Positions 27,824 to 36,279 of a stretch of DNA of 64,000 bases are shown here, in pieces (the stretch's first letter is position 1; each line of letters opens with the position of its first letter). Below the pieces are notes generated by a model. That model was not told the DNA's origin, ran no database searches, and saw only the letters and a program-made list of their open reading frames with translations. The stretch is from Emcibacter sp. SYSU 3D8. Lineage in GTDB: Bacteria > Pseudomonadota > Alphaproteobacteria > SMXS01. The position numbers and the translations under genes were made by a program. The stretch lies in contig NZ_JBBYXK010000001.1 in assembly GCF_039655875.1 (NCBI RefSeq), positions 434,001-498,000 on the forward strand, written 5' to 3'.

Positions 27824-29248
27824 ATGCGGCACGCCCTCCAGTCTGCGCTCTGCGCCCTGCTGATCGTTGTCTCGGCCATCGGGCCGGCGCATGCCCAGCA
27901 GATATCGATCATCCGGGACGCTGAGATCGAGCGCGACATCAAGATCTACGCGACGCCCATATGGCATGCCGCGGGACTTGATCCGAATGTGGTCCGCGTC
28001 CACCTGGTGAACAACGACTCGATCAACGCTTTCGTCGCTGCCGGACAACGCATCTTCGTTTTCACCGGCATGCTCAAGGTCGCCGAGGACCCGCTGCAGG
28101 TAATCGGGGTGCTCGCGCATGAAACCGGCCATATCACCGGCGGCCATCTCGCCCGTTTCCAGGATGGCCTGAAGGGCGCCTCGACCATCTCGATCCTCAG
28201 CCTGGTGCTGGGCGCGGCAGCCATGGCGGCGGGCGCGCCGGCGGCGGGCGCCGCCATTCTTGGCAGCGGCGGCGAGTTCGCCACCCGCTCGTTCCTGATC
28301 TACAGCCGCACCCAGGAATCCGCCGCCGACCAGGCCGGCCTCAGCTTTCTGACGGCCTCGGAACAGTCGGGAAGCGGCCTGATCAGTTTCTTCGAATATC
28401 TCGGCGACCAGGAAGCGCTGATGACGGAGAACAAGGATCCCTATGTGCGGTCCCACCCGATGACCTCGGAACGCATCGAGCGGCTGCGCGCCGATGCCGA
28501 GAAAAGTCCGTACTGGAACACGCCGGCACGGCCCGAGGACATCGAGCGGCTGAACCGCATCAAGGCCAAGCTGATCGGCTTCCTGGAACACCCGACCATC
28601 GTGTTCCAGACCTACCCGCTCGGCGACACCAGCCCCTACGCCCGTTACGCCCGCACCATCGCGTATCATCGGCAGGCGCTGGAGACCCAGGCGATGGCCG
28701 AGCTGGATGCGCTGCTGGCCGACGCGCCGCACGATCCATATTATCTGGAGCTGAAGGCCCAGATCCTGTTCGAAAGCGGCAAGATCGAGGAATCGATCGA
28801 GCCCTATCGCGCCGCGGTAGCCGCCGCGCCTTACGAGCCCCTGATCCGCGTATCGCTGGCGCAGTCGCTGCTGGCGAAGGAAGACAAGGCGCTTGCCGAC
28901 GAGGCAATCGAACATCTGGTCGCGGCCAACCGGCTGGAAAACGACAACGGCTTCGCCTGGCACCAGCTCGCCCTCGCCTACACCATCAAGGACGACGTCG
29001 CCATGGCCGCGCTCTCGGCCGCCGAGCGCTATACCGTCTCCGGCGAAGCGCCACGGGCGGCGCGACAGGCCAAGATCGCCGTCGACAAGCTGAAGCCGCA
29101 ATCGCCGGAATGGTTCCGCGCCCAGGACCTCTATATGATTGCGCGGGCTGCCGTCGAGGACAGCTACCGCCGACGCGGCAAGGAGCCGCCGACGAATGAC
29201 GACCCCGAGGTTTCGCCGGGCAGCCTGAACGAGAAAACCGGAGGATGA
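27824..29248 (+). CDS. M48-family metalloprotease with TPR region (BepA-like)
   Basis: Periplasmic zinc protease/chaperone of 474 aa. Translation from ATG 27824 (GAGG 4 nt upstream) gives a clean signal peptide ending GPAHA; the frame is open further upstream but without such features. The M48 domain carries HETGH within LAHETGHITGGH and the third ligand in QESAADQAGL. A hydrophobic stretch (about 120-155) and a C-terminal TPR-like half (about 280-450, LDALLADAPHDPYYLELKAQ) match BepA/YfgC, which clears misfolded outer-membrane proteins such as LptD. It is followed within 5 nt by the DsbA-like gene. Confidence 0.9.
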   Translation: MRHALQSALCALLIVVSAIGPAHAQQISIIRDAEIERDIKIYATPIWHAAGLDPNVVRVHLVNNDSINAFVAAGQRIFVFTGMLKVAEDPLQVIGVLAHETGHITGGHLARFQDGLKGASTISILSLVLGAAAMAAGAPAAGAAILGSGGEFATRSFLIYSRTQESAADQAGLSFLTASEQSGSGLISFFEYLGDQEALMTENKDPYVRSHPMTSERIERLRADAEKSPYWNTPARPEDIERLNRIKAKLIGFLEHPTIVFQTYPLGDTSPYARYARTIAYHRQALETQAMAELDALLADAPHDPYYLELKAQILFESGKIEESIEPYRAAVAAAPYEPLIRVSLAQSLLAKEDKALADEAIEHLVAANRLENDNGFAWHQLALAYTIKDDVAMAALSAAERYTVSGEAPRAARQAKIAVDKLKPQSPEWFRAQDLYMIARAAVEDSYRRRGKEPPTNDDPEVSPGSLNEKTGG

Positions 29249-29252
29249 TGAT

Positions 29253-30017
29253 TTGACCCGTTTATTGAAGGCGCTGACTGTGGCGCTCGCCGTCCTGTGC
29301 ACGGTCACGGCTGCACAATCGGCGCTCGCCCTGTCCGAACGCGACAAGGCGCAGGTCGAGCAGATCATCAGCGATTACCTGAAGAACAACCCCAAGGTTC
29401 TGCAGGAGATGATCGACCGGCTCCAGGCGCACAACACCCGCGAAGCGTCCATCAACGCCGAAAAGAAGATCATCGCCAACAAGGTCGCCGTCCTTGGCAG
29501 CGACGGCGCGATGGTTGCCGGCAACCCGAGTGGCGATGTGACCGTGGTGGAATTCTTCGACTACCGCTGCGGCTATTGCCGCATGGCCCAACCCAGCATG
29601 GCCCGCCTGTTGGAGGAAGATCCTGACGTCCGCGTCGTGTTCAAGGAATATCCGGTGCTGGGCCCGCAATCGATCACGGCCTCGCGTGCGGCCATCGCCT
29701 CGGCGCGACAGGGCAAATATGTCGAATTCCACATGGCCCTGATGGGCCTCGAAGAGGCGCTGAACGACGACGTCCTGTACCGCGTCGCCGGCGAGGTCGG
29801 CCTCGATGTGGCAAAGCTGAAACAGGACATGAAGGACGAAGCAATCGACGAGGTGATTGCCGAAAACCACGAGCTCGCAGACAAGCTTGGCATCGAGGGT
29901 ACGCCCAACTTCATTATCGGCACCCAGCTGGTGCAAGGCATGGTGCCTTACGAGACGCTGACCGAATATGTGGAGAAGGCGCGCAAGACCAAATCTCTCA
30001 AGCCGGTGGAGGGGTGA
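29253..30017 (+). CDS. DsbA-family periplasmic thiol oxidoreductase
   Basis: A 254-aa exported thioredoxin-fold protein. The start is a TTG at 29253 with GGAGG 8 nt upstream; nearby ATGs are out of frame or stopped. Signal peptide to about residue 26 (SALA), then a helical N-terminal region (30-75) typical of ScsC/Com1-like DsbA proteins, then the active site CGYC at 106-109 in FFDYRCGYCR, and the cis-Pro loop GTPNF near 218. It may oxidise or isomerise disulfides; the N-terminal extension can mediate oligomers in this group. It is probably cotranscribed with the M48 protease and the next small gene. Confidence 0.9.
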   Translation: MTRLLKALTVALAVLCTVTAAQSALALSERDKAQVEQIISDYLKNNPKVLQEMIDRLQAHNTREASINAEKKIIANKVAVLGSDGAMVAGNPSGDVTVVEFFDYRCGYCRMAQPSMARLLEEDPDVRVVFKEYPVLGPQSITASRAAIASARQGKYVEFHMALMGLEEALNDDVLYRVAGEVGLDVAKLKQDMKDEAIDEVIAENHELADKLGIEGTPNFIIGTQLVQGMVPYETLTEYVEKARKTKSLKPVEG

Positions 30018-30018
30018 A

Positions 30019-30321
30019 ATGAGACTGGCAATTTTGACGATCGCATTGTCCCTGGCGCTGCCCGCCAACGCCATGGCCCAGAACGCCGAAGAAGTCCGCA
30101 ACGCGCCAACGCCTGGACAGGATAGCCGCGACGAGTTCGTCGGCGCGCCGCTCAACAGCTCGGACGGCATGACCGGCGAGGACTATCAGGACGAGGATTT
30201 GAGCCGCGGTGTCGGCAACAGGCTCAACCAGCAGCAGTGCATCGCCCTTGGCCGCTACCTTCAGCAGACTCAGACCACGGTCGAGGTACAACAGAGCCTG
30301 AAGGCGCGCGGCTGCTTGTAG
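30019..30321 (+). CDS. small secreted protein, unknown
   Basis: A 100-aa protein with a signal peptide (MRLAILTIALSLALPANAMA, cleavage near residue 20) and an acidic, mostly polar mature part. Two cysteines (QQCIALG and the terminal GCL) could form a disulfide. It begins 1 nt after the DsbA-like stop, with GGAGGGG about 6 nt upstream. I do not recognise a family; being next to a thiol oxidoreductase and having a cysteine pair makes it a possible client. Confidence 0.7.
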   Translation: MRLAILTIALSLALPANAMAQNAEEVRNAPTPGQDSRDEFVGAPLNSSDGMTGEDYQDEDLSRGVGNRLNQQQCIALGRYLQQTQTTVEVQQSLKARGCL

Positions 30322-30469
30322 CGCCGTCCTGGAGCGACGGCGGCTCGGGCCTGACATCGCCGACGGTCTTGCTGCCGGCGCTCAGGCTGGTGAACAGGCG
30401 CGACGATGGTCGTGGCGCATAGGGCGCCTCCCCTCCACGCCGCGGCGGCGAATACAAGGCGAAACGCCG

Positions 30470-31447
30470 CTAGATCAGCCCGCCCAGCGGCGAAGACGGA
30501 TCGGCGTAGAGCTTCTTCGGCATGCGGCCGGCCAGATAGGACAGCCTGCCCGCTTCCACGGCCAGCTTCATGGCCTTGGCCATCCGGATCGGATCCTTGG
30601 CCTGGGCGATGGCGGTGTTCATCAGCACGCCGTCGCAGCCCAGTTCCATGGCCACCGCCGCATCGGAGGCCGTGCCGACGCCAGCGTCGACCAAAACCGG
30701 CACCTTGGCGTTCTCGATGATGATCCGCAAAGTCACCGGGTTCTGGACGCCCAGGCCCGAGCCGATCGGCGCGGCGAGCGGCATGATGGCGCAGCAGCCC
30801 ATCTTCTCCAGTTCCATGGCCATGATCGGGTCATCCGAGCAATAGACCATCACCTGGAAATCTTCCTTGATCAGCATCTCGGCGGCGCGCAGCGTCTCGA
30901 CCATGTTGGGATAAAGCGTCTTCTGGTCGCCCAGCACTTCCAGCTTCACCAGCGACCAGCCACCCGCCTCGCGCGCCAGGCGCAGGGTGCGCACAGCATC
31001 CTCGCCGGTGTAGCAACCGGCCGTGTTGGGCAGGTAGGTGTATTTTTTCGGATCGACATAATCCATCAGCATGGGCTGCTTGGGATCCGAGATATTCACC
31101 CGGCGCACGGCCACGGTGACGATCTCGGCGCCCGAGGCGGCGATGGCGTCGCGGGTTTCGTCGAAGTCCTTATACTTGCCGGTCCCGACGATCAGCCGCG
31201 ACGTGAATCGCTGCCCGGCCACTTCGAAGCTGTCCGGCTCGTCCTTGCCGCCGCCGATGAAATGAACGATTTCCAACCGGTCGCCGTCGCCGACGACCAC
31301 GTCGCCATAGGTCGAACGCGGTACGATCTCGAGATTGCGCTCAAGCGCCACTTTCCGGGGATCGATGCCCAGTTCTTCGAGCAGTGAATTGAGCCGGAGC
31401 GGCGCGTTGAGCTGGCGGTCCTCGCCATTGATGGTGACGTGAATCAC
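30470..31447 (-). CDS. thiG: fused sulfur carrier ThiS / thiazole synthase ThiG
   Basis: A 325-aa fusion of two thiamine genes. Residues 1-67 are ThiS ([10 protein letters not shown] to IVHFIGGG), residues ~74-325 are ThiG, the TIM-barrel enzyme that builds the thiazole phosphate from DXP, dehydroglycine and ThiS-thiocarboxylate. The Schiff-base lysine is Lys168 in LVKLEVLGD; phosphate-binding Gly motifs and [10 protein letters not shown] follow. The start is a GTG at 31447 with GGAAGGAG just upstream. ThiS normally needs a free C-terminal Gly-Gly for adenylation by ThiF, yet here it is internal. This fusion is known in other alphaproteobacteria. No thiC, thiE, thiF or thiO is nearby. Confidence 0.92.
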   Translation of the reverse strand: MIHVTINGEDRQLNAPLRLNSLLEELGIDPRKVALERNLEIVPRSTYGDVVVGDGDRLEIVHFIGGGKDEPDSFEVAGQRFTSRLIVGTGKYKDFDETRDAIAASGAEIVTVAVRRVNISDPKQPMLMDYVDPKKYTYLPNTAGCYTGEDAVRTLRLAREAGGWSLVKLEVLGDQKTLYPNMVETLRAAEMLIKEDFQVMVYCSDDPIMAMELEKMGCCAIMPLAAPIGSGLGVQNPVTLRIIIENAKVPVLVDAGVGTASDAAVAMELGCDGVLMNTAIAQAKDPIRMAKAMKLAVEAGRLSYLAGRMPKKLYADPSSPLGGLI

Positions 31448-31525
31448 AGGCTCCTTCCGTGCGCTTTTGACTTGGTAGTCCAAGGGATTTACAAGGTCTC
31501 CCTCTAATATAGGCGGGATCAGACC

Positions 31526-31981
31526 ATGGCAAGCGCAGCAGCCCCGACCGTCCTCGTACTCAACGGGCCGAATCTCAATATGCTGGGGACTCGCGAACCG
31601 GAGATTTACGGCGCCCACACGCTCATCGACATCGAGGCATCGGTGAAGGATCGGGCTCACGACCTTGGATTGTTTGTCGATTTCCGGCAGTCGAATTCGG
31701 AAGGCGAGCTGGTGACCTGGATCCAGGAGGCGCGTCTGACGGCGTCTGCCATCATCATCAACGCCGCCGGCTACACCCACACATCCGTGGCAATTCTCGA
31801 CGCCTTGCAGGCCTTCAAGGGCCCGATCGTCGAGGTGCACCTGTCGAACATCTTCCGGCGTGAGACGTTTCGGCACCATTCCTACATCAGCGGCGTGGCG
31901 ACCGGCGTCATCTGCGGCCTGGGCGCTAAAGGGTATCTCTTGGCGCTCGACGCTGTTGCGGATAAAGTCGCCCGCTCCTGA
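31526..31981 (+). CDS. aroQ: 3-dehydroquinate dehydratase, type II
   Basis: Third step of the shikimate pathway: dehydrates 3-dehydroquinate to 3-dehydroshikimate; dodecameric cytoplasmic enzyme. 151 aa, as usual. [17 protein letters not shown] at 13-29 carries Arg23 and the catalytic Tyr28; [11 protein letters not shown] holds the catalytic His; [18 protein letters not shown] the substrate-binding arginine and serine. It is divergent from thiSG and followed by accB, the standard alphaproteobacterial order. Confidence 0.95.
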   Translation: MASAAAPTVLVLNGPNLNMLGTREPEIYGAHTLIDIEASVKDRAHDLGLFVDFRQSNSEGELVTWIQEARLTASAIIINAAGYTHTSVAILDALQAFKGPIVEVHLSNIFRRETFRHHSYISGVATGVICGLGAKGYLLALDAVADKVARS

Positions 31982-31997
31982 AACAAGGCTAGGCTCG

Positions 31998-32444
31998 ATG
32001 GGCAAACTGACGCTCGACAAGGAAATGATCCGCCAGCTGGCGGCGCTGCTCGACGAAACCGGGCTGACTGAAATCGAAATCGAGGACAACGACGTCCGCG
32101 TCCGCGTGGCGCGCGGCGGCACTGTCGTCCAGGCCGCGGCGCCCGCCGCAGCGGCCTCGGCCACGGCGAGCGCTGCTGCCGCCCCTGCCGGCGACGGCGT
32201 CCATGGCCATCCCGGCCTGGTCGCCTCGCCCATGGTCGGCACGATTTACACCTCGGCCGAACCGGGTGCGCCGCCGTTCGTGCGCGTCGGCGACAAGGTG
32301 ACCGTGGGCCAGACCCTGCTGATCGTCGAGGCGATGAAGACCATGAACCCGGTCATCGCCAGCAAGGCCGGCACGGTCACCCGCATCCTGATCAGCAACG
32401 AGCAGCCCGTCGAATATGGCGAGCCGCTGCTGATCATCGAATAA
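31998..32444 (+). CDS. accB: biotin carboxyl carrier protein of acetyl-CoA carboxylase
   Basis: Carries the carboxybiotin between AccC and AccAD in the first step of fatty-acid synthesis. 148 aa: N-terminal helix region, an Ala/Pro-rich flexible linker (about 45-70), then the biotinyl domain with the biotinylated lysine in EAMKTMN. ATG 31998 lies 16 nt after aroQ's stop. It is cotranscribed with accC. Confidence 0.95.
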   Translation: MGKLTLDKEMIRQLAALLDETGLTEIEIEDNDVRVRVARGGTVVQAAAPAAAASATASAAAAPAGDGVHGHPGLVASPMVGTIYTSAEPGAPPFVRVGDKVTVGQTLLIVEAMKTMNPVIASKAGTVTRILISNEQPVEYGEPLLIIE

Positions 32445-32448
32445 CGCC

Positions 32449-33792
32449 ATGTTCGAAAAGGTCCTGATTGCCAACCGCGGTGAGATTGCCCTGCGCATCC
32501 ACCGCGCCTGCCGGGAAATGGGTATCCGCACCGTCGCGGTGCACTCGCAAGCCGACGAGAACGCCATGCATGTGCGCCTCGCCGACGAGGCCATCTGCAT
32601 CGGCCCGCCCTCGGCCACGCACAGCTATCTGAACATTCCCGCCATCGTCTCCGCGGCCGAGATCAGCGGCGCCGACGCGATCCACCCGGGCTACGGCTTC
32701 CTGTCGGAGAACGCCAATTTCGCCGAGATCGTCGGCGACCACGGCATAACCTTCATCGGTCCCAAACCCGAGCATATCCGGGTGATGGGCGACAAGATCG
32801 AGGCCAAGCGCACCGCGCGCAGCCTGGGCATTCCCTGTGTGCCCGGCTCGGAAGGCGAGCTGACGACCGCCGCGGATGCGCTGGCGACCGCGAAGAAGAT
32901 CGGCTATCCGGTGCTGATCAAGGCCGCTTCGGGCGGCGGCGGCCGGGGCATGAAGGTTGCTCGGTCCGAGAGCGAACTGGAGCAGGCCTATTCGACTGCC
33001 CGCGCCGAAGCCAAGGCGGCGTTCGGCGACGACGCGGTCTACATGGAAAAGTACCTGGACAAGCCGAGGCACATCGAAATCCAGGTGATGTGCGACAGCC
33101 ACGGCAACGTGGTTCATCTGGGCGAGCGCGACTGCTCGCTTCAGCGCCGGCACCAGAAGGTGCTGGAAGAATCGCCCTCGCCCGCGCTCAACGACAGGGA
33201 CCGCACGAAGATCGGCGGCATTGTCTCGGATGCCATGAAAAAGCTGGGCTATCTGGGCGTGGGCACGGTCGAATTCCTGTACGAGGACGGCGAGTTCTAT
33301 TTCATCGAGATGAACACCCGGCTGCAGGTGGAGCATCCGGTGACCGAGATGATCACCGGCATCGACATCGTCCGCGAACAGATCCGCATTGCCGCCGGCC
33401 TGCCTATGGAAAACAGCCAGCAGGACATCGTCTTCCAGGGCCATGCCATCGAGTGCCGGATCAATGCCGAGGACCCGGTCACCTTCTCGCCGACACCGGG
33501 CAAGATCACCGAATACCATCCGCCAGGCGGCCTTAACGTGCGGGTCGATTCGGCGCTGTATGCCGGCTATTCCGTACCGCCCAACTACGACAGCCTGATC
33601 GCCAAGCTGGTGGTGCATGGCAAGACCCGCAACGCCTGTCTGATGCGGTTGCGCCGGGCGCTCGAGGAATTCGTCGTCGGCGGCGTGTCGACCACAATTC
33701 CGCTCCATGCACGGCTGATCCAGAACCCCGGCTTCATCGACGGGGTCTATCACATCCATTGGCTTGAAGAGTTTCTGGCCAAAAAAGAATAA
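32449..33792 (+). CDS. accC: biotin carboxylase subunit of acetyl-CoA carboxylase
   Basis: ATP-grasp enzyme of 447 aa that carboxylates biotin on AccB. The N-terminal domain begins [16 protein letters not shown]; the glycine-rich ATP loop is [12 protein letters not shown]; the biotin carboxylase signature [14 protein letters not shown] holds the catalytic Arg and Glu; the C-terminal domain includes [12 protein letters not shown]. It starts 4 nt after accB and ends before a strong hairpin. Confidence 0.96.
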   Translation: MFEKVLIANRGEIALRIHRACREMGIRTVAVHSQADENAMHVRLADEAICIGPPSATHSYLNIPAIVSAAEISGADAIHPGYGFLSENANFAEIVGDHGITFIGPKPEHIRVMGDKIEAKRTARSLGIPCVPGSEGELTTAADALATAKKIGYPVLIKAASGGGGRGMKVARSESELEQAYSTARAEAKAAFGDDAVYMEKYLDKPRHIEIQVMCDSHGNVVHLGERDCSLQRRHQKVLEESPSPALNDRDRTKIGGIVSDAMKKLGYLGVGTVEFLYEDGEFYFIEMNTRLQVEHPVTEMITGIDIVREQIRIAAGLPMENSQQDIVFQGHAIECRINAEDPVTFSPTPGKITEYHPPGGLNVRVDSALYAGYSVPPNYDSLIAKLVVHGKTRNACLMRLRRALEEFVVGGVSTTIPLHARLIQNPGFIDGVYHIHWLEEFLAKKE

Positions 33793-33802
33793 GCTGTTGC
33801 AG

Positions 33803-33832
33803 ACCATAGGCAGCGCCTGCGCTGCCTATGGT
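33803..33832 (+). other. 13-bp perfect hairpin after accC
   Basis: ACCATAGGCAGCG / CGCTGCCTATGGT with a 4-nt loop (CCTG), 10 nt after the accC stop. It is placed like a terminator but has no T-run on either strand, so it may instead block 3' exonucleases or work with Rho. aat begins 49 nt further on. Confidence 0.7.
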
Positions 33833-33881
33833 GTAATCGTAGCGATCATCCCGTCGGTATGATCAGGGCCGCGCGGAAGCC

Positions 33882-34532
33882 ATGAAGCAGCTCACACCGG
33901 AAATCGTCCTCTCGGCCTATGCGTCGGGGGTTTTCCCCATGGCCGAGAGCGCCGACACGCCGACCCTGTTCTGGGTCGATCCGGAGCGGCGCGGCATTCT
34001 GCCGCTGCAGGGATTTCATGTCCCCAAGCGCCTGGCGCGAACCGTACGCTCGGACCGCTTCGATGTATGGGTCAACCGGGCATTCCAGGATGTGGTGCGT
34101 GGCTGCGCCGAACCCACGCCCGAGCGGCCATCAACCTGGATCAACGAGGAAATCTTTCGCCTGTTCGTGGACCTGTTCGAACGCGGCGCTGCCCATTCGG
34201 TGGAATGCTGGCGCGGCGGGGAGCTGGTCGGCGGACTGTACGGCGTGTCACTGGGCGGCGCGTTTTTCGGGGAAAGCATGTTCTCGCGCGAGCGCGACGC
34301 CAGCAAGGTTGCCCTTGTCCATCTGGTAGCCCGGATGATCGCCGGCGAGTACACCCTGCTGGACACCCAGTTCGTCACCTCGCACCTGTCGGGCTTCGGC
34401 GCGATCGAAGTGCCTCGCACGGTCTACCACCGGCTGCTCGGGCAGGCTCTCTCGGTCCAGGGAAATTTCCTGAAGCTGCCCGCTCACATCCCAGGCGCGA
34501 TGGCGTTGCAGTCGATCACCCAGACATCGTAG
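33882..34532 (+). CDS. aat: leucyl/phenylalanyl-tRNA-protein transferase
   Basis: Adds Leu or Phe from aminoacyl-tRNA to N-terminal Arg/Lys of proteins, marking them for ClpS-ClpAP (N-degron pathway). 216 aa, a usual length. Conserved segments are [53 protein letters not shown] and [14 protein letters not shown]. Its 3' end overlaps the convergent DUF2155 gene by 49 nt. Confidence 0.95.
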   Translation: MKQLTPEIVLSAYASGVFPMAESADTPTLFWVDPERRGILPLQGFHVPKRLARTVRSDRFDVWVNRAFQDVVRGCAEPTPERPSTWINEEIFRLFVDLFERGAAHSVECWRGGELVGGLYGVSLGGAFFGESMFSRERDASKVALVHLVARMIAGEYTLLDTQFVTSHLSGFGAIEVPRTVYHRLLGQALSVQGNFLKLPAHIPGAMALQSITQTS

Positions 34533-34921
34533 ACCGGGTGTTCCAGCGCCGACAGCGCGGGGCTGGATGCAAACATCCAGCCGCTGAACAGCTTCTGTTT
34601 CTCGCCGTCAGGCTTGACGTCGGCAATCTCGAGGAACGCCGTCACCTCCGGCGTCTCCTCCGGGGGCCGTTTGCTGCAGGTACGGGGCGTGATCTCCAGC
34701 GATCCGAAGCGCAGGGGCTGGTTCATGGGCGCCTTGATGTCGGTGACCTGCGCGGTGATCTTGTCGACGCCCCGCAGGGTGACGACCTGATCCTTCGGCG
34801 CGGCGGCCTCGCGGCGCGCCATCATCGCCAGAGCCTCCTGGGGATCCTCGGCAAATGCCGGTCCCGCCATCAGGCCCAGCATGACCAGGGCAAACGCCGA
34901 GCGCGCCCGCAAGCGAGTCAC
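34484..34921 (-). CDS. DUF2155 secreted protein
   Basis: A 145-aa exported protein with a signal peptide ([14 protein letters not shown]) and a DUF2155 domain in the second half ([20 protein letters not shown], then [27 protein letters not shown]). This family is found almost only in alphaproteobacteria; function unknown. Two conserved cysteines probably pair. It starts at a GTG (34921) overlapping the mlaD stop as GTGA, so it is coupled to mlaD and may act with envelope lipid transport. Confidence 0.87.
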   Translation of the reverse strand: MTRLRARSAFALVMLGLMAGPAFAEDPQEALAMMARREAAAPKDQVVTLRGVDKITAQVTDIKAPMNQPLRFGSLEITPRTCSKRPPEETPEVTAFLEIADVKPDGEKQKLFSGWMFASSPALSALEHPVYDVWVIDCNAIAPGM

Positions 34922-35427
34922 GGGATCGCCTCCTCGGCCGAGGGTGCCGCCGGCGCCGCGTCCTCGCTGGGCGCCTTGCCGTCGGTGTCGGTCGAGCCAT
35001 AGATGAACCGCCCCAGCAGCCCCATCAGGTCGACGGCGCCCTGGGTGTAGCTGATCCGGTCGCCGCTTTTCAGCAATTCCTCGGAGCCGCCCGGCTCAAG
35101 GTTGACATAGCTGCCGCCGAGCAATCCGGAGGCGGCAATCTTCGCGGTGGTGTCCTCGGGCAACTCGACGTCGGTCTGAATGCCCATCTCGACGACAGCC
35201 TCGTAGGTTTTCGGGTCCAGCTTCTGGGCCGTCACGGTGCCGATCTTGATACCGCTGATCTTGACGTCGGCGCCATTGGCCAGATCGCCGACCTTGTCGA
35301 ACCGCGCACTGACCTGATAGCCGCCAACCGGACCCATCTCGGTGCGGGAATAGGCAAAGTACAGGAACCACGCGGCCACGAACAAGACGGCGCTGCCGAT
35401 CAGTGTCTCAACGAGAGTGCCGCGCAT
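34918..35427 (-). CDS. mlaD: MlaD-type MCE-domain lipid transport protein
   Basis: Periplasmic-facing, inner-membrane-anchored MCE protein of 169 aa. One N-terminal TM (about 8-26), an MCE domain (about 36-115: VSARFDKVGDLANGADVKIS, GIKIGTV, IAASGLLGGSYVNLEPGG), and a Pro/Ala/Glu-rich tail. MlaD hexamers carry phospholipids between membranes with MlaFEB; those partners are not in the window. It sits between NDUFA12 and DUF2155 genes, as in many relatives. Confidence 0.9.
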   Translation of the reverse strand: MRGTLVETLIGSAVLFVAAWFLYFAYSRTEMGPVGGYQVSARFDKVGDLANGADVKISGIKIGTVTAQKLDPKTYEAVVEMGIQTDVELPEDTTAKIAASGLLGGSYVNLEPGGSEELLKSGDRISYTQGAVDLMGLLGRFIYGSTDTDGKAPSEDAAPAAPSAEEAIP

Positions 35428-35456
35428 GAGCTATCGAGTCGCCTCGGTTGTGGGCC

Positions 35457-35837
35457 CTATTCGGGACGCCAAGCCTCGTAATCGCCTGTCACCGCGACGC
35501 GTTCACCGCGGGCGTTCAGGCTGCCCGGCGGGAAATAGGCGCCGACGGTGCCTGTCAGGTTGGGAACGTGTTCCTTCTCCCAAGGTTTCACCAGCGGCGG
35601 CTGTTTCGTCGGCGGCAACTCGGCGGTGTGATGGAGCCAGCGGTGCCATTCGGGCGGCACGCGAGACGCCTCGACGACGCCGTTATAGATCACCCAGCGC
35701 CGTTTGCCGGTCTTGTCCTGATAGTACTTGTTGCCTTGATCATCGTCGCCCACCGGCTTGCCGTGCAGCGCCGTGTGGAGCCAGGTTCCGACCGTCTGGC
35801 CATTCCACCAGGTGAATACCGAACTCAGGATACCCAT
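35457..35837 (-). CDS. NDUFA12 (B17.2)-family complex I accessory subunit
   Basis: A 126-aa homologue of the mitochondrial complex I accessory subunit NDUFA12/B17.2. Visible family signatures: [50 protein letters not shown] and [16 protein letters not shown]. In alphaproteobacteria it is a supernumerary NADH:ubiquinone oxidoreductase subunit encoded away from the nuo operon, as here. The ATG at 35837 is chosen because family homology begins there. Confidence 0.92.
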   Translation of the reverse strand: MGILSSVFTWWNGQTVGTWLHTALHGKPVGDDDQGNKYYQDKTGKRRWVIYNGVVEASRVPPEWHRWLHHTAELPPTKQPPLVKPWEKEHVPNLTGTVGAYFPPGSLNARGERVAVTGDYEAWRPE

Positions 35838-36279
35838 AACATTTCCGTGCTGTTGCGCGCCGGGCGGAATATGGCACCCGCTACCGGGCGCGTCCAGCCC
35901 CGATGCTCGCGGCACCCGTCGTGCATTTTCGCCGCATCGGCGGCCCCGACGCGCATCGGGCACATGGCCATGGGTTACCCCAACGGGTGAGACTCGGACG
36001 GCAGCCTGTTGCGATTCCAGACAGATTCCGCAACGTGATTCCGTTGCTGGGCCGAGAATGCCGCAGCCCCGTATGAAATAGCGGGTCTAAATCGTTGCAA
36101 TCCACAACATTTGGTGTTTGCAAGGATATTTTTTCCAAAATGTAGCAAATTCCAGCTTGATAGCGTCCGATTCAAAACCCTACCCTTTGTGTCACGGTTC
36201 GCCGCTCATACCATATGTATGTGCAGGAAATGGCGGACTTTTCCGGGTCGAAGTCTACTGAAGGTTCAGGGGGAAGCAC
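35838..36279. other. NDUFA12/nrdJ divergent intergenic region
   Basis: 442 bp. The part next to nrdJ is AT-richer than its surroundings. It holds two TTGCAA palindromes (36095-36100 and 36118-36123) flanking the imperfect inverted repeat ACAACAT/TTGGTGT (36104-36117), which loosely recalls an NrdR box, but only 5 of 7 positions pair and no second box at helical spacing is clear. No cobalamin riboswitch B12 box is seen. No gene is credible here. Confidence 0.45.

Noticed and set aside
35838-36279. Cobalamin riboswitch before nrdJ
   Set aside because: No B12-box sequence or matching stem arrangement could be seen in either strand.
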